From Nautiliaceae bacterium (GTDB lineage: Bacteria; Campylobacterota; Campylobacteria; Campylobacterales; Nautiliaceae), in NCBI GenBank assembly GCA_027036005.1, contig JALVTJ010000052.1, positions 31,831-78,995 on the forward strand: 47,165 nt of DNA. Direction: 5' to 3'. The notes below the pieces were generated by a model. The model did no database searches and had not been told where the DNA came from. It saw nothing but the letters and a program-made list of their open reading frames with translations. Positions 29,174 through 38,144 of the stretch are shown in pieces (the first letter of the stretch is position 1; each line of letters opens with the position of its first letter). The translations under genes were made by a program, and so were the position numbers.

Positions 29174-31022
29174 TCTGATATTTTTTCAGCTCCTCTTCAT
29201 TTATTCCTTCAATTAAACCGAGATTTTTAAGCTTTTTAATAACCTCCTTGGTTGTATCGACATCAGGAGGCCACTCTCTCGTAAATCCGTCAAGCGTGTT
29301 TTTGTTACTACCGTCAATTCCTATAATTTCATCAATCCAAACATCTCTAAGGGCGTCAATATTATTTGTAACTCTCCAAACCAACATATAAGGATTATCT
29401 ATTTCATTCGTATTTATAAAAACGACTATTCTTAAATTTTCTTTAAATTGTTTTATTTTTTCAAAAATCTCTTTTGCTCTTTTTTCTTTTTTAAACTTAA
29501 TTACACATATCGGATTTTTTGTATCCGTAAAATACTGTTTAACCTCCTCAATCAAAGGCTCAACTTTTTGAAGTTTTTTTAATAGTTCTTTATCTTGAAG
29601 TAGTGAAGTTGGAAAGTTGGGAAGTTGGGAAGGAGTGTTTAATTCTCCATTTTCCATTTCTTTTAACTTTTCACTTTTCACTTTACATTTTTCACTTACA
29701 TCTATACCGAGTTTCCCGCCCACAAGCTCATCAACGCTTGAATGATCAAGCTCATCTACTATGCCTTTTGAAATAAGCACTTTTTGCGGATCAAAATTAT
29801 TTAAAATATATTTTGTCAAATTTTCATAATCTCTTAGTTTAGGTGCATTTTCACCTACAAAAACGGCATGTTTAACAAAACTCATCTGTCCCGCTCCCCA
29901 TAAAGCATGCATTATTTGCATACTTTCACCCGGATATCTCGGTGCGATTTTACAAAGTATTAAATTATGAAAAACTCCATTCTCAGGCATTGCATAATCA
30001 ATAAGATCAGGTGCGGTGGTTTTAATTAACGGCAAAAATATCCTCTCTGTCGCATATCCCATATATTTATCTTCAAGAGGCGGTTTTCCGACTACCGTCG
30101 CAAAAAAAACAGGCTTTTTTTTGGTAGAAATAATCTCCACTTCCATAACAGGAAACGGTTTTTTAAGCGTATAATACCCCGTATGATCGCCAAACATTCC
30201 CTCAATTTCCATTTCACCCGGATCGCACCACCCCTCAATCACTATATCCGAATCGGCCGGAACTTCAAGGTCGTTGCTGATACATTTTACCAATTTCGGA
30301 TTTTTACCTCTTATAAATCCGTAAAGCATAACTTCAAAAATACCCGGAGGCATAGGAGCAGTAGCACACCAAGTCCAAAGAGGATCTCCCCCTATCGCAA
30401 CGGAAACAGGCATTTTTTTATTTGCTTTTTTATATTCCCAAAAAAGATGAGCGGAATCTTTATGAATTTGCCAATGAAGCCCAAGACGTTTTTCATCATA
30501 GACTTGAAGCCTATACATTCCAACGTTTTTGATATTCCCGTCCAAACTTTTGGTATAAACCTGCCCCATAGTAATAAATTTTCCGCCGTCTTTCTCCCAC
30601 GTTTTAAGAATTGGCAAATTACTAAGCTTTGCCGCTTCTCCTTCATAAATATGATACTGACATTCAGCCGATTTTACGGTTTTCGGTATAGTGTTTTTAA
30701 TAGCAAAAAGTTTTCCGAATGCCTTTAATTTTTCGCTTAATGTTTTAGGAGGTTTCATTTTAATTAAATTCTCTATCTCACCGGCGATTAAATCAAGTTT
30801 TTTGCCAAAAATTTTCTCAACCACTTCATCGTTTGCAAAAATATTCATAACAACAGGTATTTCGAATTTCTTTTCACCTTCAACTGGATTTGTAAACATC
30901 AGGATTTTAGGTTTTTTCTTTTTGGCTTCTATATATGCCAAATGCGGTATTTCGAGATTGACATCAAGAGGCGTATCTATAATTTTTATATATTCTTTCA
31001 AATCAAACAAATTCATTCGCAT
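29166..31022 (-). CDS. UbiD family decarboxylase (menaquinone-biosynthesis type by lineage)
   Basis: MYRLQVYDEKRLGLHWQIHKDSA, VAIGGDPLWTWCATAPMPPGI, GEMEIEGMFGDHTGYYT, HALWGAGQMSFVKHAV, DELDHSS, DGFTREWPPD. Confidence 0.88.
   Translation of the reverse strand: MRMNLFDLKEYIKIIDTPLDVNLEIPHLAYIEAKKKKPKILMFTNPVEGEKKFEIPVVMNIFANDEVVEKIFGKKLDLIAGEIENLIKMKPPKTLSEKLKAFGKLFAIKNTIPKTVKSAECQYHIYEGEAAKLSNLPILKTWEKDGGKFITMGQVYTKSLDGNIKNVGMYRLQVYDEKRLGLHWQIHKDSAHLFWEYKKANKKMPVSVAIGGDPLWTWCATAPMPPGIFEVMLYGFIRGKNPKLVKCISNDLEVPADSDIVIEGWCDPGEMEIEGMFGDHTGYYTLKKPFPVMEVEIISTKKKPVFFATVVGKPPLEDKYMGYATERIFLPLIKTTAPDLIDYAMPENGVFHNLILCKIAPRYPGESMQIMHALWGAGQMSFVKHAVFVGENAPKLRDYENLTKYILNNFDPQKVLISKGIVDELDHSSVDELVGGKLGIDVSEKCKVKSEKLKEMENGELNTPSQLPNFPTSLLQDKELLKKLQKVEPLIEEVKQYFTDTKNPICVIKFKKEKRAKEIFEKIKQFKENLRIVVFINTNEIDNPYMLVWRVTNNIDALRDVWIDEIIGIDGSNKNTLDGFTREWPPDVDTTKEVIKKLKNLGLIEGINEEELKKYQII
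29604..29698. repeat. Octamer/heptamer phased repeat island inside the UbiD coding sequence
   Basis: 8-mers tgaagttg gaaagttg ggaagttg ggaaggag (29604-29635), then 7-mers ttctcca ttttcca tttcttt taacttt tcacttt tcacttt acatttt tcactta (29643-29698). Confidence 0.75.
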
Positions 31023-31474
31023 CCTTTTAAGTGTTTATAAGAAATCAACGCTTTTAATATATTTTCCTCAATTTCGACCAGTGATGGTTTTGAAAGTTTT
31101 ATTTTAAGATTCGGAGCATACATAAGCGATTTTATAATTTCCTCTATATCGGGCTGATGAGCCACTATTGCCAAAATTCCGTTTTTGTTTGCAACTGTTT
31201 CTTTAAATTCTTTAATTCCGGCACCCGGAAGTAATTTAGCAGTTTTTATAAATTTGGATTTCGGATAAAAGTTTTTTAAAATTTCAGCGGTTTGTAATGC
31301 TCTTTTGGCGTTGGAAGTTATAATATAATCAATATCGGGATATATTTTTTTTACTTCTTTAAAAAATTTTTTTGCCCTTTTAACCCCCTTTTCACTCAAA
31401 GGTCTGTCAAAATCATGTCCTAAAAACTCTTCCCTCTCAACAGCTAAGGAATGCCTGATAAAAAGATATTTCAT
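31013..31474 (-). CDS. sixA: SixA-like histidine phosphatase
   Basis: MKYLFIRHSLAVE N-terminal RH motif, AKRALQTAEIL, VAHQPDIEEII. Confidence 0.85.
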   Translation of the reverse strand: MKYLFIRHSLAVEREEFLGHDFDRPLSEKGVKRAKKFFKEVKKIYPDIDYIITSNAKRALQTAEILKNFYPKSKFIKTAKLLPGAGIKEFKETVANKNGILAIVAHQPDIEEIIKSLMYAPNLKIKLSKPSLVEIEENILKALISYKHLKGCE

Positions 31475-32613
31475 AATGTTTCCTTTCTTAATAGAATTCC
31501 CGTTAAATACAAAGAATTCGGAATATTGATTAAATACGGATGATCAATATCTTGTTTTAAAAATTCAACCGCTTCCAAAAAAGAGCCATCAATTACAGAG
31601 CTACTTAACGCCAAATCAAGCAAATCTTTCTGATTAATAGCATTAGAACAGCTAAAAAGCGCCAGATATCCACCCTCTTCAAGAAGTTTAAGAGAATTTA
31701 CAATCAAATATTTCCAGCCTTTAAGAGCTCCTTTTTTGGCGTTTTTGTTTTTTGCAAAAGCCGGAGGATCTATAATTATCAAATCATATTTCTCTTTTTC
31801 ACTTTCCAAAAATTTGAAAACATCCGTTTTTATAATTTCGTAATTTTTAAGATTATTAAGTTCGCAGTTTTTTTCTATTAAAGAACAGGCACTTGCGGAA
31901 ATTTCAACAAACTTTGTAAAAGGAGCATTCGCATATATCCCAAACCCGCCTGCGTTGGAAAAAAGGTCAAGAGTTTTTTTACCTCCGTATTTACCCACTA
32001 TTTTTCTGTTTTTTCTTTGATCAAGAAAAAATCCGGTTTTTTGCCCGGTTATCAAATTGGTTATAAATTTTTTGTTGTTTTCGATAATTTCAAATTCATC
32101 AACCATTTCGCCGTATAAAATTTCGTTTTCGTTTTCAAGCCCTTCTTTAAGTCTGATTTTATCCGCTTTTTGATAAATCCCTTTCGGATTAAATATTTCT
32201 ATAAGAATTTCTAAAATTATTCCTTTAAAATTTTCCATTCCCGCCGAGGTAATATCCACAACCAGATAATCTGCGTATTTATCTACAATCAGTCCCGGCA
32301 AAAAATCGGCTTCCGAATGAACAAGCCTATAAGAATTGGTGATTTTTTCCAAAAAATTTCTTTTTTTTATAGCTTTTTTAATTCTGTTTTTAAAAAATTC
32401 TTTATCGATATGCGTTTTTTCAAAACTCAAAACCCTTGCACTTATTTTGCTTAAAGGATTTAAAAAAGCGCTTGCGACATATTCGTTTTTATATACCAAA
32501 TCGACAATATCCCCGGGGATACATTCGGGAAATTTTACTATTTCGTTTTTATATACCCAAGGGGCTTTTTTCCTTAATTTTTCAAAAGCGCTTTTGGTTA
32601 TTTCAACTTTCAT
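31471..32613 (-). CDS. rlmI: Class I SAM-dependent rRNA methyltransferase (RlmI/RlmK-like)
   Basis: PUA-like N-terminus (PWVYKNEI), TGFFLDQRKNR, LDLFSNAGGFGIYA, DLIIIDPPAFAKNKN. Preferred start is the ATG at 32613 (MKVEITKS); the upstream ORF extension belongs to an out-of-frame pseudogene. Confidence 0.88.
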   Translation of the reverse strand: MKVEITKSAFEKLRKKAPWVYKNEIVKFPECIPGDIVDLVYKNEYVASAFLNPLSKISARVLSFEKTHIDKEFFKNRIKKAIKKRNFLEKITNSYRLVHSEADFLPGLIVDKYADYLVVDITSAGMENFKGIILEILIEIFNPKGIYQKADKIRLKEGLENENEILYGEMVDEFEIIENNKKFITNLITGQKTGFFLDQRKNRKIVGKYGGKKTLDLFSNAGGFGIYANAPFTKFVEISASACSLIEKNCELNNLKNYEIIKTDVFKFLESEKEKYDLIIIDPPAFAKNKNAKKGALKGWKYLIVNSLKLLEEGGYLALFSCSNAINQKDLLDLALSSSVIDGSFLEAVEFLKQDIDHPYLINIPNSLYLTGILLRKETL

Positions 32614-32966
32614 AATTTTCACTCCATTTGAAAATATCAAGTATAATTATTTTATCTTTTTCAATTTTATAAATTATTGTATATCCTTAATAGGTTTGTC
32701 TTTTTTTATGTATTCATATATTGAGTGAATTTTCCTTAAAATTATCTTTAATTATTATCATTTAATAATTTTTCAATAAAAACTTCAAACTCTTTTTCAT
32801 CAACATATTCACCCTTTTTTCCGCTTCAAAAACTCTTTTTCTAACTTCTTCCACGCTACTTACAACTATTTATCCGGATAAGAGCTTATAATTTTAGCAT
32901 CTACTTTTTTTATAAAATCCTTAAACTCGTTAAATTTTGAATCATCTATTTTTATTACAACTTCCA
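32603..32966 (-). pseudogene. Decayed type II toxin-antitoxin remnant (RelE/ParE-like toxin plus antitoxin)
   Basis: Minus-strand fragments: MEVVIKIDDSKFNEFKDFIKKVDAKIISSYPDK*, AWKKLEKEFLKRKKG/GEYVDEKEFEVFIEKLLNDNN*, IHSIYEYIKKDKPIK, GYTIIYKIEKDKIIILDIFKWSENYES*, broken by stops, frameshifts and an apparent internal deletion. Confidence 0.65.
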
Positions 32967-32968
32967 TT

Positions 32969-34927
32969 TTAATCCTTTAAGGCAATGAATTTGCCATTTT
33001 TCTTAATATATTCTATCAAATTTTTGTATGTTTTATTATTCGAAAGTGTTTTGGCATCCCCTATTATTATCAGTTTTCTTTTTGCCCTTGTAATCGCCAC
33101 ATTCAACCGTCTGATATCGCTTAAAAACCCTATTTCCTCTTTTTCATTTGCCCTGACTAAACTCAAAATTATTATCTCTTTTTCTCTTCCTTGAAACCCG
33201 TCAACGCTTTTAACTTCCAAATCTTCACTTTTTACTTTACACTTTTCATTTTTCATTATATTTTTAATATACTCTTCGTGGTCTTTATAAGGTGTAATAA
33301 CCCCGATATATTCCTCATTTGCCCCTGCTTTTAGCAAATTTTTTATCAGTTTCACGACAAATTCTGCTTCAAGAGGATTATATTTCGAAGGGGAGCCCTT
33401 TTTGACTTTTTCCAAAAATTTACCCTTAGTATCGAAAAAAACAAGCGGAATATACCCTCCAAAACTATCATTCTCATCCATTCCCAAGTCTTTTATTGTT
33501 ATGTTTTTGATTTTTTCATATGTTTTAACTTTGCATTCGTAAAATTCGCAGCTTGGGAAATAGTTTATTTTTTCATTCATTCTATATTGAATTTCAAGCG
33601 TACGTAAAGCATTCGGATATAAAGAACCAAATCTTTCAAACATACTGATTTTTAATTTTTCATCGTTACTGAGAATAGTGGGGGGCAATTGTTTGTGATC
33701 CCCTGCAAAAATTACCTTCTTAGCCTTCAAAAAAGGAATAAGAGAGCTTGGCTCCATTGCTTGTGCGGCTTCATCGATAAAAACAACATCAAAATCCCTT
33801 CCTTCCAAAAACTCTCCTCCCGCAGCCGAATTGGTGGCAAAAACAACATCGGCACTATCTAATACATCATTCATAATCTCTTCAAAAAGCAAATTTTTTT
33901 TATCGTAAAGTTTATTTATATTTTGTTGAATCTTAATCCATTCCGCCATCTCTTTTATCCACTCGGCTTTAATCCCTCTTTTGCCTTTGTTTTCTCTTGC
34001 AAGAGTTAAAATCTCTTCGTCGCTCATTCCTCTTCTTCTGCCGGGTGTAGGTTTTTTTGTTCTTTTTTCCTGCAAATGTTTCAAATCGTCTATTTTTTTA
34101 TTGATTTTTTCTATCTCTTTATATTGTTTGTCTCTTCTGATTTTCACATCCAAAGAATATTTCATCAGATTACTCTCAATCTTGGCTGGATGCCCGATTC
34201 GAACACAATTAAAATCCTTTAATTTTTCCAAAACGTTATCAACCGCAACATTCGAATCTGCCGTAACCAGCAATTTTTTTCCGATATGTTTTTTGATAAC
34301 CTCTGCCAAAGTAGTCGTTTTTCCAGTCCCCGGAGGACCGTGAATTAAAAACATTTCAGAATTTATACATTTGCTAAGCGCTTCGTTTTGAGAAGGGTTT
34401 AAAATTTCGCTTTTTTCATTAACTTCAATAACATTAGGCTCTTTTTTTCCTAAAAGTATTTCAATTGCGTTTTCCATTTCACATTTTCTATTTTCCACTT
34501 CATCAAGCGCTTTTAGCATTCTTTTAAAAGTGATATCGTTTACAAACAAATCGAGCCTGTAAAGTTTGGAACGAAAAATCGGCTCTTTTGAATAAACTTC
34601 TATAAAATTTCTCCCAACCGCACTAACAGTGGCTTCTTGATTAAATTTTAGCGGTTCTCCTTTGCTTATTAAAACAATATCACCTACTTTTATTTGATGT
34701 TCGGGCATATTATTGCGATTAAATCTATATATTTTAAAATCCAAAAATTCCCCGATATATTTCATTCTTAATCCAAGAATAGCCCTGCCTCTTTTTTGCC
34801 TTTCAACTGCGCTTAATCTTTTAATTTCATTTAAATGAAATTCCTTTTCAGCCTTGCGTTCTTTTTCTATCAATTCCGAATAATAATTTTTATATTCTTT
34901 CGTGTCATTAAATTTTAATTTATACAA
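32969..34927 (-). CDS. UPF1/DNA2-like superfamily 1 helicase
   Basis: FLIHGPPGTGKTTTLAEVI, VVFIDEAAQAMEPSSLIPF, FAGDHKQLPPTI, QYRMNEKI, VKSVDGFQGREKEIIILSLVRAN, RRLNVAITRAKRKLIIIGD. Confidence 0.93.
   Translation of the reverse strand: MYKLKFNDTKEYKNYYSELIEKERKAEKEFHLNEIKRLSAVERQKRGRAILGLRMKYIGEFLDFKIYRFNRNNMPEHQIKVGDIVLISKGEPLKFNQEATVSAVGRNFIEVYSKEPIFRSKLYRLDLFVNDITFKRMLKALDEVENRKCEMENAIEILLGKKEPNVIEVNEKSEILNPSQNEALSKCINSEMFLIHGPPGTGKTTTLAEVIKKHIGKKLLVTADSNVAVDNVLEKLKDFNCVRIGHPAKIESNLMKYSLDVKIRRDKQYKEIEKINKKIDDLKHLQEKRTKKPTPGRRRGMSDEEILTLARENKGKRGIKAEWIKEMAEWIKIQQNINKLYDKKNLLFEEIMNDVLDSADVVFATNSAAGGEFLEGRDFDVVFIDEAAQAMEPSSLIPFLKAKKVIFAGDHKQLPPTILSNDEKLKISMFERFGSLYPNALRTLEIQYRMNEKINYFPSCEFYECKVKTYEKIKNITIKDLGMDENDSFGGYIPLVFFDTKGKFLEKVKKGSPSKYNPLEAEFVVKLIKNLLKAGANEEYIGVITPYKDHEEYIKNIMKNEKCKVKSEDLEVKSVDGFQGREKEIIILSLVRANEKEEIGFLSDIRRLNVAITRAKRKLIIIGDAKTLSNNKTYKNLIEYIKKNGKFIALKD
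33210..33258. repeat. Heptamer phased repeat island inside the helicase coding sequence
   Basis: ttaactt ccaaatc ttcactt tttactt tacactt ttcattt ttcatta; encodes NEKCKVKSEDLEVK. Confidence 0.65.
34470..34497. repeat. Second heptamer island in the helicase gene
   Basis: ttttcca tttcaca ttttcta ttttcca; encodes VENRKCEMEN. Confidence 0.6.
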
Positions 34928-36104
34928 ACATTCCTCCTAAAATCAAACTAAACGCCAATATATTTATACCATAAAAAGCCCATCTTTTATAAAAAGCAAC
35001 CAAACTAAGCCCAAAAAATAAAATACCAATCCACAAAGAAATTTTATAAACATAAAAATTATCCCCCAGATGCAAATAAACTCCAAGAATATTATCTGAA
35101 ATCCCCCCTATCCCTAACAGATGCAATACAAAAGCCAAAGGATAAAAAACAATAAACAAAAGCGTTGCAAAAGGCGAGAGAAACTGATAAATATTTATAT
35201 TTCCAAAGAATATATGCGAAAAAACAAACATCATCATAAATACAAAAAAGTTCATCAAAATCGTATTTTTCAAATCGGGTTTAAAATACCTGAAAAAAAG
35301 CATAATATAAAACACCCCTGAAATACTTAAAAAAAACCCTATTGAAAAAATTTTCGCAAAAAAAATCAAAAAAGAAAAAATTATCGTCAAAAACAAAATC
35401 TTCAAAGAAAAAATATTTTGAAGATTATATGCAAACAAAAACAAAATAATCTCCATTACAAAAGCTCTGATAAGAGAAGGCGGAAATGAAGTTATATAAA
35501 GATACAAAAATTCAAGCGCAAAAACCAATATCCCCAAATCAAAAAATTTGTTTCTGTATGGAAATTTTCGATGAAAAAGATTATAAATCGGAGAAAAAAT
35601 TAAAAACAGAATAAAAGAGATAAATCCCAAATGAAATCCGCTTAAAGCAAAAAGATGGGAAATTCCGAGCGTGCTTAATTCCAACCTTGTTTTATGACTA
35701 ATTGCCTCGCCTAAAAACAATGCCTTATACAAATTAGCAAACTTTTTATCTTTATGCTGTTTTTCTATCCATTTGTCCAAAAAAGAAATGTTTTTTAATT
35801 TCAAGTCATAGCTTATTGCATAAAATTTCGTCAAAAATCCTAAAAAAGATATGTTTTTTGTCAAAATATTCAAAGATAAATTTTCATTCAATAAATCTTT
35901 GAGGTAATCTCTTGAAGTGGTATAAAAAGAAACTTCGTTATTTTTAAGTTTTAAAACATAATAATTTTTCTTTTTATACTGGTTTATAACTTTTACATTT
36001 AAATGCTTTATAGGTTTATTTATAAAATTTATATAATTTAAAAAGGATATTTGAATTCTAAAAATAAAAACTAAAAAGAAAAACAAAATAAACAGTTTTT
36101 TCAT
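34920..36104 (-). CDS. comEC: ComEC/Rec2 family competence protein (short form)
   Basis: Membrane protein with LGISHLFALSGFHLGFISFIL and FPPSLIRAFVMEIILF; no C-terminal beta-lactamase domain. Confidence 0.85.
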   Translation of the reverse strand: MKKLFILFFFLVFIFRIQISFLNYINFINKPIKHLNVKVINQYKKKNYYVLKLKNNEVSFYTTSRDYLKDLLNENLSLNILTKNISFLGFLTKFYAISYDLKLKNISFLDKWIEKQHKDKKFANLYKALFLGEAISHKTRLELSTLGISHLFALSGFHLGFISFILFLIFSPIYNLFHRKFPYRNKFFDLGILVFALEFLYLYITSFPPSLIRAFVMEIILFLFAYNLQNIFSLKILFLTIIFSFLIFFAKIFSIGFFLSISGVFYIMLFFRYFKPDLKNTILMNFFVFMMMFVFSHIFFGNINIYQFLSPFATLLFIVFYPLAFVLHLLGIGGISDNILGVYLHLGDNFYVYKISLWIGILFFGLSLVAFYKRWAFYGINILAFSLILGGMFV

Positions 36105-36118
36105 AGCGTTAATTAGTA

Positions 36119-36179
36119 TATTGGTCTATTTGTATATTTGTATATTGGGAATTTTCCATTCTCTATTTTCCATTCTCCA
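36119..36179. repeat. Intergenic octamer/heptamer repeat island, dnaB-comEC gap
   Basis: 8-mers tattggtc tatttgta tatttgta tattggga (36119-36150), then 7-mers ttttcca ttctcta ttttcca ttctcca (36152-36179), abutting the dnaB stop codon. Confidence 0.75.
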
Positions 36180-37583
36180 TTAATTTATATCAGGAATTTC
36201 TATCCGGGTTTCGGTAGGCTCAATTTCTTTAACCTCTCCGACTTTGTCGGTAAAGAGCGTATATTTTTTATGAAAAAGCATCTCGACTGTTCCGGTTGGT
36301 CCGTTTCTTTGCTTTCCTATAATAATTTCGGCTTCTTCTACTTCTTTTTCTTTAAATTCCACAAACTCTTTTTTGCCTTTTTCAAGCGCTTCTTTTTGTT
36401 TTTGTTTGGCTTCCATCGCTTTATAGACATCATCTCTGTATATAAACATAATCACATCCGCATCCTGCTCAATCGCTCCCGATTCTCTCAAATCGCTCAA
36501 CATCGGTCTTTTGTTTGGTCTGCTTTCAAGCGCTCTGTTTAATTGCGAAAGCGCAATAATCGGAATTTGAAGTTCTCTTGCCAAAAGTTTAAGACTTCTG
36601 CTTATCTCCGCAATAGCCAAATGCCTCTCTTTCAAATCGGAATTAATAAGTTGCAAATAATCCACTATGGCAAGCGATAAATTCGGATTTTGCGCTTTTA
36701 ATTTTCTAAGTTTCGCTCTTATGGTATGAATATTAATATTTCCTTCATCATCTACAAAAAGAGGTTTTTCGGCAAGCTCGTCGCTAATTGCGGTAAGTTT
36801 GCTCCATTCATTTTCACTTAAATTTCCCCTTCTGATATCCTGCAAAGGAATTCTACCGGCAGCGCTCAACATCCTAAGCATAAGTTGCTCAGCAGGCATT
36901 TCAAGTGAGAATATGGCTACACTTTTATCTTGTTTCAAGGAGTTCAAAGCCAGATTAAGTGCAAATGCGGTTTTCCCCATACTCGGCCTTGCTGCAATTA
37001 TTATCAAATCCCCTTCACCAAATCCGCTTGTAATTCTGTTTAGTTCTATAAATCCGCTATCAAGCCCCGTTACGATTTTATTTTTTTTGGCGGCCTGTTT
37101 TTTAATAAATTCAAGCGTATTTTTAACAACAATCAAAGAATTTTTAAAATCGCCCGTTAAATTAGAAGTTGCAATGGAAAAAAGCCTGCTTTGAATTTCT
37201 TCGACTTCTTCAACGGCTTTTTTATCACCCTCCAAAACTATTTTTTTAATCTCGTTCGAAAGATGAATAAGCTCTCTTTTTGTTGAAAGGTCTTTTAGCT
37301 CTTTTGCATAAATTTCGACCGTTTCAATCGGCGCCGTTCCCAAAATTTCCAAAAACAGCTCTTCATCGTATCTGTTTTTCTTTTTTAAGGCGTCTTTTAA
37401 AAAAATTTCATCTATCGGCACGTCTTTTTTATAAAGTTCCTCCATCGTTTCAAACAAAACCTGATGAAAAGGATGATAAAAATCCTTAGGTTTTAGAATC
37501 GAGGCAATTTCTTCATATACTTTTCCGTCAAAAAATATTGCGCTTAATATTCCTCTTTCGATATCCAAATTATATAAATCCAA
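36180..37583 (-). CDS. dnaB: Replicative DNA helicase
   Basis: LIIIAARPSMGKTAFALNLALN, FSLEMPAEQLMLRML, IVDYLQLI, EISRSLKLLARELQIPIIALSQLNRALESRPNKRPMLSDLRESGAIEQDADVIMFIYRD. Confidence 0.97.
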   Translation of the reverse strand: MDLYNLDIERGILSAIFFDGKVYEEIASILKPKDFYHPFHQVLFETMEELYKKDVPIDEIFLKDALKKKNRYDEELFLEILGTAPIETVEIYAKELKDLSTKRELIHLSNEIKKIVLEGDKKAVEEVEEIQSRLFSIATSNLTGDFKNSLIVVKNTLEFIKKQAAKKNKIVTGLDSGFIELNRITSGFGEGDLIIIAARPSMGKTAFALNLALNSLKQDKSVAIFSLEMPAEQLMLRMLSAAGRIPLQDIRRGNLSENEWSKLTAISDELAEKPLFVDDEGNINIHTIRAKLRKLKAQNPNLSLAIVDYLQLINSDLKERHLAIAEISRSLKLLARELQIPIIALSQLNRALESRPNKRPMLSDLRESGAIEQDADVIMFIYRDDVYKAMEAKQKQKEALEKGKKEFVEFKEKEVEEAEIIIGKQRNGPTGTVEMLFHKKYTLFTDKVGEVKEIEPTETRIEIPDIN

Positions 37584-37624
37584 TTTTTCACCTTTATGTT
37601 AAAATTACATATCAAGGAGTTATT

Positions 37625-37867
37625 ATGATAATAAAAATCACGTTTCCGTTTAAAAATTCAATTAACAAAATCGAAACAAAAAACATCTACATACAAACCG
37701 ATGACAAAAAACTGATCAACGATTTGTTAGAAACAAAAAACCCAATCGATATAGGTATTATTTTATCTGAAAATGAAAATAAATTCAAAATTACAAATCC
37801 TCAAAAAGAGGATAAAAAAATAATCATAGAAGATATAATAGCCAACCCTGATTTAAGGTTTTTTTAA
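37625..37867 (+). CDS. Small hypothetical protein, 80 aa
   Basis: RBS aaggagttatt before ATG at 37625 (MIIKITFPFKNSINKIETK...); ORF-track start at 37538 is antisense to the dnaB start and unlikely. Confidence 0.6.
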   Translation: MIIKITFPFKNSINKIETKNIYIQTDDKKLINDLLETKNPIDIGIILSENENKFKITNPQKEDKKIIIEDIIANPDLRFF

Positions 37868-38143
37868 TATATGTTCATTTAAAGCTTTCAAAACTTCTCT
37901 TATATCCTGACTTTCAAGAAGGGTTTTAAGTTTTGTTCTTTTTTTCTTAGGAAGTGAACGGATAATTTTTTTTATTTCCTCTTCATTCAAAGCGTTTTTA
38001 ATTTTTTCAATCTCTTCTTCACCGATTATTTTTATCAATTTTTCTTTTGTAACTTTATTCGGAATTAGAATTAAAATCATAAAAATAAATGCCAAAGAAA
38101 AAATCATTATCCCTACACCGTAAATTAACATTGACGCACTCAT
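37853..38143 (-). CDS. Hypothetical membrane-anchored protein, 96 aa
   Basis: One N-terminal TM helix followed by a charged helical tail; starts 2 nt after the ispG stop. Confidence 0.65.
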   Translation of the reverse strand: MSASMLIYGVGIMIFSLAFIFMILILIPNKVTKEKLIKIIGEEEIEKIKNALNEEEIKKIIRSLPKKKRTKLKTLLESQDIREVLKALNEHILKKP

Positions 38144-38144
38144 G

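Noticed and set aside
32614-32640. ORF-track N-terminal extension MIFSNGVKI of rlmI
   Set aside because: This stretch is the decayed toxin C-terminus read in another frame; the methyltransferase begins at MKVEITKS.
34920-36104. ComEC truncated by a mutation because it is only 394 aa
   Set aside because: Short ComEC proteins lacking the beta-lactamase domain are usual in Campylobacterota; gene has proper start and stop.
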